From Clostridiales bacterium (GTDB lineage: Bacteria; Bacillota; Clostridia; Tissierellales; Dethiosulfatibacteraceae): a DNA stretch of 15,997 nt. The stretch spans positions 1 to 15,997 of the forward strand of contig DPPH01000104.1 of NCBI GenBank assembly GCA_003539375.1, given 5' to 3'. Positions 7,265 to 14,795 of this stretch are shown piece by piece. Position numbers and translations under genes: made by a program. How positions within the stretch are numbered: the stretch's first letter is position 1; each line of letters begins with the position of its first letter. Under the pieces are notes generated by a model. The model made no database searches, was not told the DNA's origin, and saw only the letters and a program-made list of their open reading frames with translations.

Positions 7265-7293
7265 AGTATAACATCAAACTACAGAAGGCTCAA
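7265..7293 (-). promoter_or_regulatory. Internal sigma-A promoter for the ferredoxin-AOR genes
   Basis: On the minus strand TTGAGC (7288-7293), a 17-base spacer and TATACT (7265-7270) are present, with an extended -10 TG at the correct place (TGT before TATACT). The -35 lies inside the last codons of the DAO-family gene and the -10 lies after its stop. The predicted leader is about 48 bases. It contains a weak TTAATA/TATTAA inverted repeat with AAGGAG in the loop, in addition to the real GGAGGTG site. This would uncouple AOR expression from the sigma-54 operon upstream. Confidence 0.6.
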
Positions 7294-8425
7294 GTATAAG
7301 GTTTCCTTTTTCAAATCTATCTATTCCTAACATACTAACATCTATAGATGGTTCTTCTCCTAGAATCATCTCGGATATTACAATACCAGTCAAAGGCCCA
7401 AACATAAATCCATGTCCGCTAAATCCTACTGATAAGAAAAAGTTGTCTACTTCTTCAACTCTACCGTAAACAGGTTGCTTATCTGGAGTCATATTGTACA
7501 ATCCAGCCCACTGTCTTATAACTCTCAGTTCACCTAGAGGTGGCAGTACACTTGTTACCGTCTTTGCCATTTCATCCATGAACTCCCAACTTGAAGTAGT
7601 TCTTAAATCTCTTGGCTCATTGTCATCCCCTCTTCCCATTATAAAAGTACCTTCAGGGGTTTGCTGACAGTACATATTTAATGAAAAAGACATAACCATA
7701 GGATCCTGCATAGGTTCAACAGGTTCCGTTACAAGTATCTGATGTCTTTCAGAATATACAGGAAGGTCTACTCCAACCATATCGCATATCAATTTAGAAT
7801 GACCACCAGCTGCATTAACAACTGTATCAGTTATAATATCTCCCTGATCAGTTACTACTTTTTCTATTTTTTTACCATTAGTTTTAATTTCTAACACTTC
7901 AGTATGGGTTAAAAATTCTACTCCTAATTTTTTAGCTGCTTGATAAAAGGCATCTGTTGTTTTAAATGGATTTAAAAATCCATCTTTAGGGCAAAAAGCA
8001 GCGCCAGTTAAACCTTCAGTATTTAAATGGGGTACTATTTCTTTTGCTTCTTCTAATGATACTATCTTTGATGGAATATCTAAACTATTTTGAAGTTTAA
8101 CATTTTTTGCAAATTGTTCCATTTCTGTATCTGTAGACGCAATAAGTAAGTATCCACCTTGTTTAAATTCTACATCTCTATTGTATCCTAATATTTCATT
8201 AGCATTTTCATAAAATTCAATACTTTGTTTTGCAAGCTTACAGTTCATTTCAGTACCCCACTGCATCCTAACTCCAGCTCCGCATCTTCCTGTGGCACCA
8301 CTTGATATATAAGCTTTCTCAACAACTACTATGTCTTTAACACCTTTTTTTGCTAGGTTATAAGCTGTTGAACATCCGGATATTCCTCCACCAATAATAA
8401 CAACCTTAGCTTTTTTATTCATCAT
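7274..8425 (-). CDS. DAO-family FAD-dependent amine/amino-acid dehydrogenase subunit (HcnC/SoxB/PdhB-like)
   Basis: The 383-residue protein starts with an FAD-binding Rossmann motif GGGISG (12-17) and a Glu near residue 36 for the ribose. SSGATGRCGAGVRMQWG follows, then the DAO-fold core and a C-terminal second FAD-contact region VGFSGHGFMFGPLTG. Length and plan match catalytic subunits such as HcnC, the beta subunit of heterotetrameric sarcosine oxidase and PdhB of dye-linked L-proline dehydrogenase. It oxidises a C-N bond to an imine. With four redox subunits encoded upstream it is probably a dehydrogenase rather than an H2O2-forming oxidase. Likely substrates include sarcosine, glycine, proline, hydroxyproline or an opine; the sequence alone does not decide. 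It overlaps the BFD gene by 11 bases; two adjacent ATGs serve the same GGAGG. Confidence 0.92.
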   Translation of the reverse strand: MMNKKAKVVIIGGGISGCSTAYNLAKKGVKDIVVVEKAYISSGATGRCGAGVRMQWGTEMNCKLAKQSIEFYENANEILGYNRDVEFKQGGYLLIASTDTEMEQFAKNVKLQNSLDIPSKIVSLEEAKEIVPHLNTEGLTGAAFCPKDGFLNPFKTTDAFYQAAKKLGVEFLTHTEVLEIKTNGKKIEKVVTDQGDIITDTVVNAAGGHSKLICDMVGVDLPVYSERHQILVTEPVEPMQDPMVMSFSLNMYCQQTPEGTFIMGRGDDNEPRDLRTTSSWEFMDEMAKTVTSVLPPLGELRVIRQWAGLYNMTPDKQPVYGRVEEVDNFFLSVGFSGHGFMFGPLTGIVISEMILGEEPSIDVSMLGIDRFEKGNLILEPSVV

Positions 8426-8699
8426 CCTTTGCCTCCTCTGCTATAAGTTTCTGTTTTACTCCTACTACAGGAGGTCTATTGTTTTGATTTTTTATTTCTG
8501 CTACAGGTTTTCCTGTTGCTTGAGATAATTCTCTTAGCACTATTTGTGTACAGGTTTTTCCCTGGCATGGTCCCATACCGATTCTTGTAATACGTTTTAT
8601 TTCATTATAATCTGTGTATCCTTCAGCAATTAAGTCTCTTAATTCCTTAAGTGTAACATCTGAACATCTACAAACTATAGTATTTTCTTCTTTAGTCAT
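8415..8699 (-). CDS. BFD-like [2Fe-2S] subunit
   Basis: The 94-residue protein has the bacterioferritin-associated-ferredoxin-type arrangement: Cys10-X-Cys12 and, 33 residues on, Cys45-X4-Cys50 within GMGPCQGKTC. In HcnB and nopaline/octopine oxidase subunits this domain is the C-terminal part of the FAD/NAD protein; here it is a stand-alone gene, as in the archaeal four-subunit proline dehydrogenases. It should relay electrons between the flavin subunits. The ATG at 8699 directly follows the stop of the upstream ferredoxin gene, and GGAGG lies in that gene's end. Confidence 0.9.
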   Translation of the reverse strand: MTKEENTIVCRCSDVTLKELRDLIAEGYTDYNEIKRITRIGMGPCQGKTCTQIVLRELSQATGKPVAEIKNQNNRPPVVGVKQKLIAEEAKDDE

Positions 8700-9191
8700 T
8701 TAACTCTCCTCCAATCTTATATTTCTAAAATCATACATGTACTTTCTATTTACTTCTAATTTTACCAGTGGAGTTCTATCGTATGACTTTGGATTAGTTA
8801 CTTTAAGAACTTTAACCTTTTCTAAAAAGTTTCCTTCTCTATCTAACCCATCTACAAGATCTCCTTCTTCAGGAAGAGGCATAAATTCAAAAGGTATCGT
8901 CATATGAACATATTCTTCTGATTTCGAGCCATCTACTAGCATAATAGCTAGGCCTGGACATTTGCTTAAACATACACTGCATCCTATGCAGTTTTCTTCT
9001 GTAACTTGAGGTCTTTTATTTATATCTTCTCCGATATGTATCGCATCAAATTTACATGCTATGGTACATGGATTGCAAGGTATTTCTTTATAGCATTCAA
9101 TTACAACTACCGGTCCTTCATTTATCCTCGATTCATCTGGAAATACTTCTCTAACCTGTTCTTTTGTTGGTACTCCTGTTTTTTCTAACAT
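8700..9191 (-). CDS. Ferredoxin-type subunit with two [4Fe-4S] clusters and a C-terminal extension
   Basis: In this 163-residue protein the first cluster group is Cys33, Cys39, Cys42, Cys46 (CX5CX2CX3C) and the second is Cys68, Cys71, Cys74, Cys78 followed by Pro (CX2CX2CX3CP). Beyond residue 90 there is a cysteine-free domain of about 70 residues, VHMTIPFEFMPLPEEGDLVDG onward, that I cannot assign; it may dock the subunit. Its position between the FAD/NAD subunit and the BFD subunit indicates an electron-wire role in the complex. I chose ATG 9191, seven bases after AGGAGG; a TTG codon at 9194 is in frame but less likely. Confidence 0.88.
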   Translation of the reverse strand: MLEKTGVPTKEQVREVFPDESRINEGPVVVIECYKEIPCNPCTIACKFDAIHIGEDINKRPQVTEENCIGCSVCLSKCPGLAIMLVDGSKSEEYVHMTIPFEFMPLPEEGDLVDGLDREGNFLEKVKVLKVTNPKSYDRTPLVKLEVNRKYMYDFRNIRLEES

Positions 9192-9195
9192 CAAA

Positions 9196-10281
9196 CTACC
9201 TCCTAACTATCTTTTCAATGCCTGCACGTATGTGATGTCCTACAGGTCCTGATCTCAAATCATCTAACTGTTTAATATAATCGGCCTTCTTTTCTTCAAA
9301 CTGAGGATGCTTTTTGCCAATTTTTTCTGCTGCTGTAAGACCCGCTAAGTAACCTTCTACCATAGCACTACTAGCTTCTTCAACACCGCAGCTATCTCCA
9401 GCTACAAATATATTTTCAACTGTTGTTTCATAGTTATCATCTCTTATAGGCACATTTCCACTTAATTCAGGTACATATTTCATTTCGCATCCGGCCATTA
9501 CTAATAGTTCATTTAGTGGAGATAATCCAACAGAAACACACATTACATCAACGTCGTATTCTTTTTCGCTACCTTCTACTGGTTGCCATTTTTCATCCAA
9601 CTGCCAAATAACAGCTTTCTCAAGATGATCTGTACCAACGGCTTCTTTTACTGTATGGGATGTATAAATTGGTACTCCCATTCTTCTAATTTTAGAAGCA
9701 TGAACTAAGTATCCACCAATTTTTGGAGCTGCATCTATTATAGCTTCTACCTTTACTCCTGCCTGCATCAACTGGTAGCTAACTATTAGACCGATATTTC
9801 CAGCTCCAACCATAAGAACTTTATCTCCTGGTTTTACTCCATATACATTCATAAGAGTTTGAACAGCTCCTGCCCCGTAAATACCCGGCAGATCATTGTT
9901 AGGAAAACCTAAGAATTTTTCTGTAGCGCCAGTAGCGACTATTAAAGCTTCTGGATTAATTTTAAGATATTTATTTTCATCTACCATTCCGGTAATTATT
10001 CCATCTTCATATCTTCCCAGAACAGTAGTATTTTTAAGTATAGTAACGTTTTCTTTATGTTCTTCAAGTTTATTTAATAAAATATCACTTATATCAATAC
10101 CTCTAGTAGAAGCGTATTGTTTTTCTGAACCAAAAAACATATGAGTCTGTTTAACCAGTTGTCCACCTAATTCATCATTTCTTTCTATTAAGGTAACCTT
10201 TGCACCGCTTTCAGCAGCACTTATTGCTGCACATAATCCGGCTGGGCCTCCACCTACAATAGCTATATCTGTATTTATCAC
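9196..10281 (-). CDS. FAD/NAD(P)-binding oxidoreductase subunit (HcnB/PdhA-like)
   Basis: The 361-residue protein has two dinucleotide-binding motifs: GGGPAG at residues 10-15 for FAD and GAGNIG at 159-164 for NAD(P)H. It also has the ATGATEKFLGFPNNDLPGIYG segment typical of HcnB and sarcosine oxidase alpha, and the C-terminal FAD motif IFVAGDSCGVEEASSAMVEG. There is no CXXC disulfide. It lacks the C-terminal BFD domain of HcnB, which is supplied by the separate gene at 8415-8699. It probably passes electrons from the DAO subunit to NAD+ or receives them for another carrier. Translation starts at a GTG that overlaps the TGA of the [2Fe-2S] gene (GTGA), with AAGGGGG upstream. Confidence 0.93.
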   Translation of the reverse strand: MINTDIAIVGGGPAGLCAAISAAESGAKVTLIERNDELGGQLVKQTHMFFGSEKQYASTRGIDISDILLNKLEEHKENVTILKNTTVLGRYEDGIITGMVDENKYLKINPEALIVATGATEKFLGFPNNDLPGIYGAGAVQTLMNVYGVKPGDKVLMVGAGNIGLIVSYQLMQAGVKVEAIIDAAPKIGGYLVHASKIRRMGVPIYTSHTVKEAVGTDHLEKAVIWQLDEKWQPVEGSEKEYDVDVMCVSVGLSPLNELLVMAGCEMKYVPELSGNVPIRDDNYETTVENIFVAGDSCGVEEASSAMVEGYLAGLTAAEKIGKKHPQFEEKKADYIKQLDDLRSGPVGHHIRAGIEKIVRR

Positions 10282-10583
10282 TTCAGTTCCCCCTTTCCTT
10301 TTTGCTTACGTACTTCCATACCTTCTTCTAGTTTTGTAACACAAGTTTTTACATTTGGTATACCGTCAACTTCCATCAAACATGATGAACAGTTTCCAAT
10401 CGCACAGTAGAAACCTCTCGGTCTGTGTTTTTCTAAACTTTCACCTAAAACTTTCACACCATTTGCATGAAGAGCTGCTGCTACAGTTTCCCCTTCATAA
10501 CCTTCCATAACTTCCCCTTCAAATTTAAATGTTATTTTTTGTCCTCTTTTGAATTTCAAAATAGGATGTTCTTCTATTCTCAT
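10278..10583 (-). CDS. [2Fe-2S]-binding subunit (HcnA-like, Fer2_4 domain)
   Basis: The 101-residue protein resembles HcnA and the N-terminal domain of sarcosine oxidase alpha. The cluster ligands are Cys60, Cys65, Cys68 and Cys81 (CX4CX2CX12C) in FYCAIGNCSSCLMEVDG. Upstream residues HPILKFKRGQKITFKFEGE match the beta-grasp start of this family. The start is ATG 10583, with AGGAGG five bases upstream. An in-frame ATG at 10628 overlaps the sigma-54 promoter and lies upstream of the expected transcript start, so it is rejected. It is the first gene of the sigma-54-driven five-gene operon and overlaps the next by 4 bases. Confidence 0.92.
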   Translation of the reverse strand: MRIEEHPILKFKRGQKITFKFEGEVMEGYEGETVAAALHANGVKVLGESLEKHRPRGFYCAIGNCSSCLMEVDGIPNVKTCVTKLEEGMEVRKQKGKGELK

Positions 10584-10616
10584 AGTAACCTCCTTGTTTT
10601 TTATACTTATATAAGT

Positions 10617-10633
10617 AGCAAGTTTCATACCAA
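10617..10633 (-). promoter_or_regulatory. Sigma-54 (-24/-12) promoter of the dehydrogenase operon
   Basis: The minus strand reads TTGGTATGAAACTTGCT. It has the invariant GG (10630-10631) and GC (10618-10619) separated by exactly 10 bases, and fits YTGGCACG-N4-TTGCW except for CA replaced by TA in the -24 box. Transcription would start near 10606, giving a leader of about 23 bases that contains the AGGAGG site of the first gene. A sigma-54 activator is encoded immediately upstream. Confidence 0.88.
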
Positions 10634-10671
10634 AAAAATCTCAATATCTGATTTCTCTAAGATATTGAGAT
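10632..10671 (-). terminator. Terminator of the sigma-54 activator gene
   Basis: A perfect 12-bp stem is formed by ATCTCAATATCT and AGATATTGAGAT (10638-10649 and 10660-10671) around a 10-base loop. On the minus strand it ends in seven T (10638-10632). Its last T residues run into the -24 box of the sigma-54 promoter, so the two elements are fused back to back. Confidence 0.92.
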
Positions 10672-10710
10672 TCTGGGATAGTTAAATATATAACGTATTC
10701 TTATACCTGC

Positions 10711-10750
10711 GGCGTCAAATTCCCGACGTCCAATGACTGTTTTTAGACGC
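10711..10750. promoter_or_regulatory. Candidate enhancer (upstream activating) sites for the sigma-54 activator
   Basis: This GC-richer patch contains a dyad CGTC-N8-GACG (10713-10728), a self-palindromic GACGTC (10725-10730) and a further GACGC (10746-10750). The dyad lies about 107-122 bases upstream of the predicted start at 10606, a normal distance for enhancer-binding proteins. It is placed between the activator's stop codon and its terminator hairpin. Binding is inferred, not shown. Confidence 0.5.
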
Positions 10751-12163
10751 TTAATACTGTCTATTTATTCCGTATTTGTCTAGCTTATAATAAAGAGTTG
10801 TTCTAGGTATCCCTAAAATATTAGCCGCTTCAGACTTTTTCCAGTTTGTTTTTTTCATTGCTTCATATATTAATTTCTTCTCTACTTCTTCAAGAGTTTT
10901 TTCTAAACCCTTAGTGTTATTCACGGAAACATCAAATTCTTCAGTATTCTCATAGTCAGTAAACTGCATATAATTAGGTAGATTATCTACTGTTATTTCG
11001 TCATTATTATTTTCTCTAGCAAGAATAACTGCCCGGTGAATAACATTTTTTAATTCTCTAACATTTCCTTCCCACTTGTAGTTTTTGAGAATTTTATTAA
11101 CTTTTTCAGGAATTATAAAAACATTTATACCATTTTCCATGCAAAACTGCTGCATAAAACGATTTGCTAAAAGAACAATGTCTTCTTTCCTTTCCCTTAA
11201 GGGTTTAATATCTACTTGGAAGGTATTTAGTCTATAATACAGGTCTTTTCTGAACTCACCTCTGCCAACTAGTTCTTTAATGTCTTTATTTGTAGCAGAA
11301 ATAATTCTTATATTCAATTTTATAGGGGTGTTGCTTCCTATTCTTGTAACGTAGCCTTCTTCCAGAATTCTAAGAATTTTAGGCTGCATGTTTAAAGGCA
11401 TATCTCCTATTTCGTCTAGGAATATAGTACCGTTGTTTGCTTCTTCAAATTTACCGGGCTTACCTTCTTTTCTTGCCCCGGTAAAGGCTCCTTTATCATA
11501 TCCGAATAATTCACTCTCAAATAGTTCTTTAGGTATAGCACTGCAGTTTACAGCTACAAATTTACCTTCAACTTCACTTTCATTGTGTATAGCTTTAGCA
11601 AATAGTTCTTTTCCAGTACCGCTTTCTCCTCTTAGTAAAATATTTATCTTTGTTTTAGAAATATTTTTACATACATTTATAGTTTTAATGAACTCCGGGT
11701 TATTGGTTATAATGTTTGAAAAACTAGATTCTCTTATACCATAGTTAGAATACTGTTTCTCCAATTTATCTAAGTTAGTTTGAGTTTTACTTAATAGTTC
11801 ACTTAATTTTACATACTCTGTGATATCTCTATCTCTAGCTAACCCGCCTATTAATTGATTTTCCTGATTGTAGATAGGTACGGCACTTATAACTGTAAAG
11901 CTGTCTTTTCTAGGACTGTTGTATATGTTGTGATATGATTCTTCTGTGCTTATAACCTTAGGTAGAAGAGAGCTTGGAAAAAACTCTCTTATATCTTTAC
12001 CAATAATTTCTTCTTTTTTAACTCCAAAATAATTTTCTGAAGTTTTATTCCAAAAAATAGTATTACAGCTAGCATCTACTATTGTTATTGCATCGGGAAT
12101 ATTATCAAGTATAAATTCAAAAATTTCACTATCCAGATCGCTGAAGTTAAATTCTTGTTTCAT
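10751..12163 (-). CDS. Sigma-54-dependent transcriptional activator (PAS-AAA+-Fis HTH)
   Basis: The 470-residue protein has an N-terminal PAS domain (about 12-120), a short linker with coiled-coil character (about 118-140), a AAA+ domain (about 148-380) and a Fis-type helix-turn-helix (about 425-465). Key motifs are Walker A GESGTGKE (179-186), the sigma-54 contact loop GAFTGA (225-230), Walker B GTIFLDEIGD (245-254) and the recognition region AANILGIPRTTLYYKLDKYG. It is the RocR/PrdR-like class, in which PAS senses a small molecule or a redox signal and the ATPase opens sigma-54 promoters. The -24/-12 promoter 118 bases downstream is the obvious target. It starts 18 bases after glnS with AGAGG before the ATG, so it may be co-transcribed with glnS. 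Confidence 0.96.
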   Translation of the reverse strand: MKQEFNFSDLDSEIFEFILDNIPDAITIVDASCNTIFWNKTSENYFGVKKEEIIGKDIREFFPSSLLPKVISTEESYHNIYNSPRKDSFTVISAVPIYNQENQLIGGLARDRDITEYVKLSELLSKTQTNLDKLEKQYSNYGIRESSFSNIITNNPEFIKTINVCKNISKTKINILLRGESGTGKELFAKAIHNESEVEGKFVAVNCSAIPKELFESELFGYDKGAFTGARKEGKPGKFEEANNGTIFLDEIGDMPLNMQPKILRILEEGYVTRIGSNTPIKLNIRIISATNKDIKELVGRGEFRKDLYYRLNTFQVDIKPLRERKEDIVLLANRFMQQFCMENGINVFIIPEKVNKILKNYKWEGNVRELKNVIHRAVILARENNNDEITVDNLPNYMQFTDYENTEEFDVSVNNTKGLEKTLEEVEKKLIYEAMKKTNWKKSEAANILGIPRTTLYYKLDKYGINRQY

Positions 12164-12181
12164 ATTTACCTCTTCCTAATA

Positions 12182-13840
12182 TTATTTTTTCCAACTACTT
12201 TTTTGAGAAACAATTCTGTTGAATTTTAATAAACTTTCCTTTTTATCTTTTAATATAAAATAACCGTGTCTTAAAAATTGGAACCTTTCTCCCAAACTTC
12301 TTTCCATCATATTTTTTTCTAACTTGCAATTTTTTAATACTATCTTAGATTCTTTGTTAAATTTATCTAGAAAATTATCTTTGTTGTAATCATCATCTAT
12401 CATAAGATAATCAAATAAACTTACTTCTGCATCAACTGATTCAGTCCCGTGTACCCAGTGTATTGTACTTTTCACTTTTCTTTTATTAAATCCTGTTCCA
12501 CTTTTAGTTTCCGGGTCATAGGTACAGTAAATCTCTGTTACTTCTCCATTTTCGTCAGTTTTATAATCATGACATTTTACGAAATATGCATGTCTCAACC
12601 TTACTTCATTACCAGGAAATAGTCTGTAGTATTTTTTTGGTGGGTCTACCATAAAGTCATCTCTTTCGATATAAACCTCTCTTCCAAAAGGTATCATTCT
12701 GTTTCCAAGTTCTTTATTTTTAGGGTTGTTAGTTGCTTCTACCATTTCAATTTTATCTTCAGGATAATTAGTTATAATTAACTTAATAGGATCAAGCACC
12801 GCCATAGTTCTGTGTTCTGAAATCTTAAGATCTTCCCTTATAGCATGTTCAAGCATGGCTATATCAACTTCACTTTGAGCTTTTGAAACTCCTATTTCGT
12901 CACAGAATTTTGCAAGTGAATCCCTTGTATAACCTCTATTTCTATACCCGGAAACCGTCGGCATACGTGGATCATCCCATCCATCTACATAGTTTTTCTC
13001 AACCATTTCCTTTAAATATCTTTTTCCCATCATTGTATTAGTCAAATATAGTTTAGCGAACTCAATCTGTTTTGGTGGCTCTTTTTTAAAGTCTTCTAAA
13101 TTATTTAGTATCCATTCATATAAAGGTCTGTGGTCCTCAAACTCTAAAGTACATAAGGAATGAGTTATATCTTCAATCCCATCCTGTATCGGATGAGCAA
13201 AATCATACATAGGATATATGCACCATTTATCCTTAGTATTGTGATGTTCTTCATGCAGTATCCTATATATTACTGGATCTCTCATATTTAGATTTGGACT
13301 TTTCATATCTATTTTTGCTCTAAGTACTTTTTCTCCGTCTTCATACTTTCCGTCTTTCATCTCTTCGAAGAGCATTAAATTTTCTTCTATACTTCTCTCT
13401 CTATAAGGACTATTTTTCCCTGGTTCAGTTAGAGTTCCTCTGTATTCTCTAATTTCATCAGCATTTAAATCATCTACATAGGCTAACCCTTTTTTTATGA
13501 GTTCCACAGCATAATCATAGGTCTGACCGAAATAATTTGAAGCATAATAAATTTCCCCATCCCAATTTGGACATAGCCATTTCACGTCTTCTATTATAGA
13601 TTTAACGTATTTTTCATCTTCTTTCAAAGGATTGGTATCATCAAATCTTAAATTAAAAATACCATCATATTTTTGAGCTATACCGTAATTCAATAGAATT
13701 GACTTTACATGTCCTAAATGTAGATATCCGTTAGGTTCTGGTGGAAATCTTGTGTGAATTTTTCTACTGTACTTATTATTTTTAATATCTTCATTAATTA
13801 TCTTTTCAATAAAGTTGTTTGCATCTTTTACTTTTGACAT
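12182..13840 (-). CDS. glnS: Glutaminyl-tRNA synthetase
   Basis: The 552-residue class I synthetase carries the HIGH-type signature as [13 protein letters not shown] (HLGH at 41-44) and the GlnRS segments [40 protein letters not shown] and [20 protein letters not shown]. The length matches bacterial GlnRS. The KMSKS-equivalent loop reads MMGKRYL (270-276) rather than the enterobacterial VMSKRKL. It charges tRNA-Gln directly, so the host need not use only the Glu-tRNA-Gln amidotransferase route common in Firmicutes. AGGAGG lies six bases before the ATG. Its promoter is at 13871-13899. Confidence 0.96.
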   Translation of the reverse strand: MSKVKDANNFIEKIINEDIKNNKYSRKIHTRFPPEPNGYLHLGHVKSILLNYGIAQKYDGIFNLRFDDTNPLKEDEKYVKSIIEDVKWLCPNWDGEIYYASNYFGQTYDYAVELIKKGLAYVDDLNADEIREYRGTLTEPGKNSPYRERSIEENLMLFEEMKDGKYEDGEKVLRAKIDMKSPNLNMRDPVIYRILHEEHHNTKDKWCIYPMYDFAHPIQDGIEDITHSLCTLEFEDHRPLYEWILNNLEDFKKEPPKQIEFAKLYLTNTMMGKRYLKEMVEKNYVDGWDDPRMPTVSGYRNRGYTRDSLAKFCDEIGVSKAQSEVDIAMLEHAIREDLKISEHRTMAVLDPIKLIITNYPEDKIEMVEATNNPKNKELGNRMIPFGREVYIERDDFMVDPPKKYYRLFPGNEVRLRHAYFVKCHDYKTDENGEVTEIYCTYDPETKSGTGFNKRKVKSTIHWVHGTESVDAEVSLFDYLMIDDDYNKDNFLDKFNKESKIVLKNCKLEKNMMERSLGERFQFLRHGYFILKDKKESLLKFNRIVSQKSSWKK

Positions 13841-13870
13841 AATATTCCTCCTAATTTTACTAATAAAATT

Positions 13871-13899
13871 ATATTAGCACATAAGTCTTATCTTTTCAA
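13871..13899 (-). promoter_or_regulatory. Sigma-A promoter of glnS
   Basis: On the minus strand TTGAAA (13894-13899), a 17-base spacer and TAATAT (13871-13876) are present, with an extended -10 TG (TGC before TAATAT). The leader is only about 25 bases, too short for a T-box. It includes a weak AT-only inverted repeat (13853-13870) just upstream of the ribosome site. Confidence 0.7.
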
Positions 13900-13930
13900 T
13901 TTTATAATAATTTTGACTGGATTTAAAATA

Positions 13931-13959
13931 TTTACTTTTCGTAATAAATATGTTATTAT
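13931..13959 (+). promoter_or_regulatory. Sigma-A promoter of proC
   Basis: TTTACT (13931-13936), a 17-base spacer and TATTAT (13954-13959) with an extended -10 TG at 13951-13952 lie upstream of proC. The expected leader is about 20 bases and contains the GGAGG ribosome site. This promoter is divergent from that of glnS; their -35 boxes are about 30 bases apart. Confidence 0.65.
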
Positions 13960-13985
13960 ATTGTAATTTAATACTGGAGGTTCTC

Positions 13986-14795
13986 ATGAATAAAATTGGA
14001 ATAATAGGAGCAGGTAATGTTTCAAGAGCTATGTTAACAGGAATGGCTAAATCAAAATATAATCTTGAATTAATCTATGTAAACTCAAAAACTCAAGAAT
14101 CCAAAGAAAGATTAGCATTAGATTTAATGGTTAATTGTGCTAGAAGTAATATAGATATAGTAAAAAAATCCAAGTATGTATTCTTTGCAATAAAATCTAA
14201 ACACTATGGGGATGTTATTGATGAAGTTAAAGAATATGTAGATGTGGAAAATCAAATTTTCATCAGTTTAGCTCCGGGTTTTGAAATAAAAGAGTTCAAA
14301 GAAAAGTTCGGATATCCAAATCTAAAAGTAGTAAGAGCTATGCCTAATTTGCCTTCCTACGTTGCTGCAGGTATGTCCTGCCTATCTTTTTCTGATAATG
14401 ATTTTTCTCAAGAAGAGATTGACGAAGTTGTTGAAATATTTAAATCCTTTAGTGAAGTTGAAATTTTAGATGAAGATTATATTGATACAGCCGTATCTAT
14501 TTCAGCAAGTTCTCCTGCTTATGTATACATAATGATAGAAGCTATGGGGGATGCAGGAGTATTAACGGGTATGCCTAGAAAGCAATCTTATAAGCTAGCA
14601 GCTCAAGCTGTAATAGGTGCAGCTCAAATGGTAAAGGAATTGGATTTACATCCTGGCGAGCTAAAAGATGCCGTTTGTTCTCCTGGGGGAACAACTATAG
14701 AAGCAATTAAGGTTCTAGAAAATAGAGGGTTTAGAAGTGCTTTAATCGAATCTATGCTGGCATGCTACAATAAAGCTAAGCAATTAAAAAAATAA
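13986..14795 (+). CDS. proC: Pyrroline-5-carboxylate reductase
   Basis: The 269-residue protein has the N-terminal NAD(P) motif GIIGAGNVSRAM (glycines from residue 7), the ISLAPGFEI region, VRAMPNLP and the C-terminal signature SSPAYVYIMIEAMGDAGVLTGMPR, followed by SPGGTTIEAI. These are hallmarks of ProC, which reduces pyrroline-5-carboxylate to proline with NAD(P)H. The start is ATG 13986 preceded by GGAGG; an in-frame upstream ATG at 13950 overlaps the promoter. It is the only plus-strand gene and is transcribed alone, ending in a terminator shared with the convergent DUF554 gene. A possible metabolic link to the dehydrogenase operon (proline as substrate) is speculative. Confidence 0.96.
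   Translation: MNKIGIIGAGNVSRAMLTGMAKSKYNLELIYVNSKTQESKERLALDLMVNCARSNIDIVKKSKYVFFAIKSKHYGDVIDEVKEYVDVENQIFISLAPGFEIKEFKEKFGYPNLKVVRAMPNLPSYVAAGMSCLSFSDNDFSQEEIDEVVEIFKSFSEVEILDEDYIDTAVSISASSPAYVYIMIEAMGDAGVLTGMPRKQSYKLAAQAVIGAAQMVKELDLHPGELKDAVCSPGGTTIEAIKVLENRGFRSALIESMLACYNKAKQLKK

Noticed and set aside
7211..7273. Possible riboswitch (for example a molybdenum/tungsten cofactor sensor) before the ferredoxin-AOR genes
   Set aside because: The leader is only about 48 bases with a weak AT-rich repeat, too short for a known aptamer.
8285..8310. TGGCAC sequence resembling a sigma-54 -24 box on the plus strand
   Set aside because: There is no GC at the -12 distance, and it lies inside the DAO coding sequence.
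10584..10628. Upstream ATG of the [2Fe-2S] subunit
   Set aside because: It lies within the sigma-54 promoter, upstream of the predicted transcript start, and the AGGAGG site belongs to ATG 10583.
13950..13985. Upstream start for proC
   Set aside because: It overlaps the -10 box; the ATG at 13986 has GGAGG and gives the normal length.
13841..13985. T-box or other leader control of glnS
   Set aside because: The space from promoter to start codon is about 25 bases and has no T-box motif or antiterminator structure.
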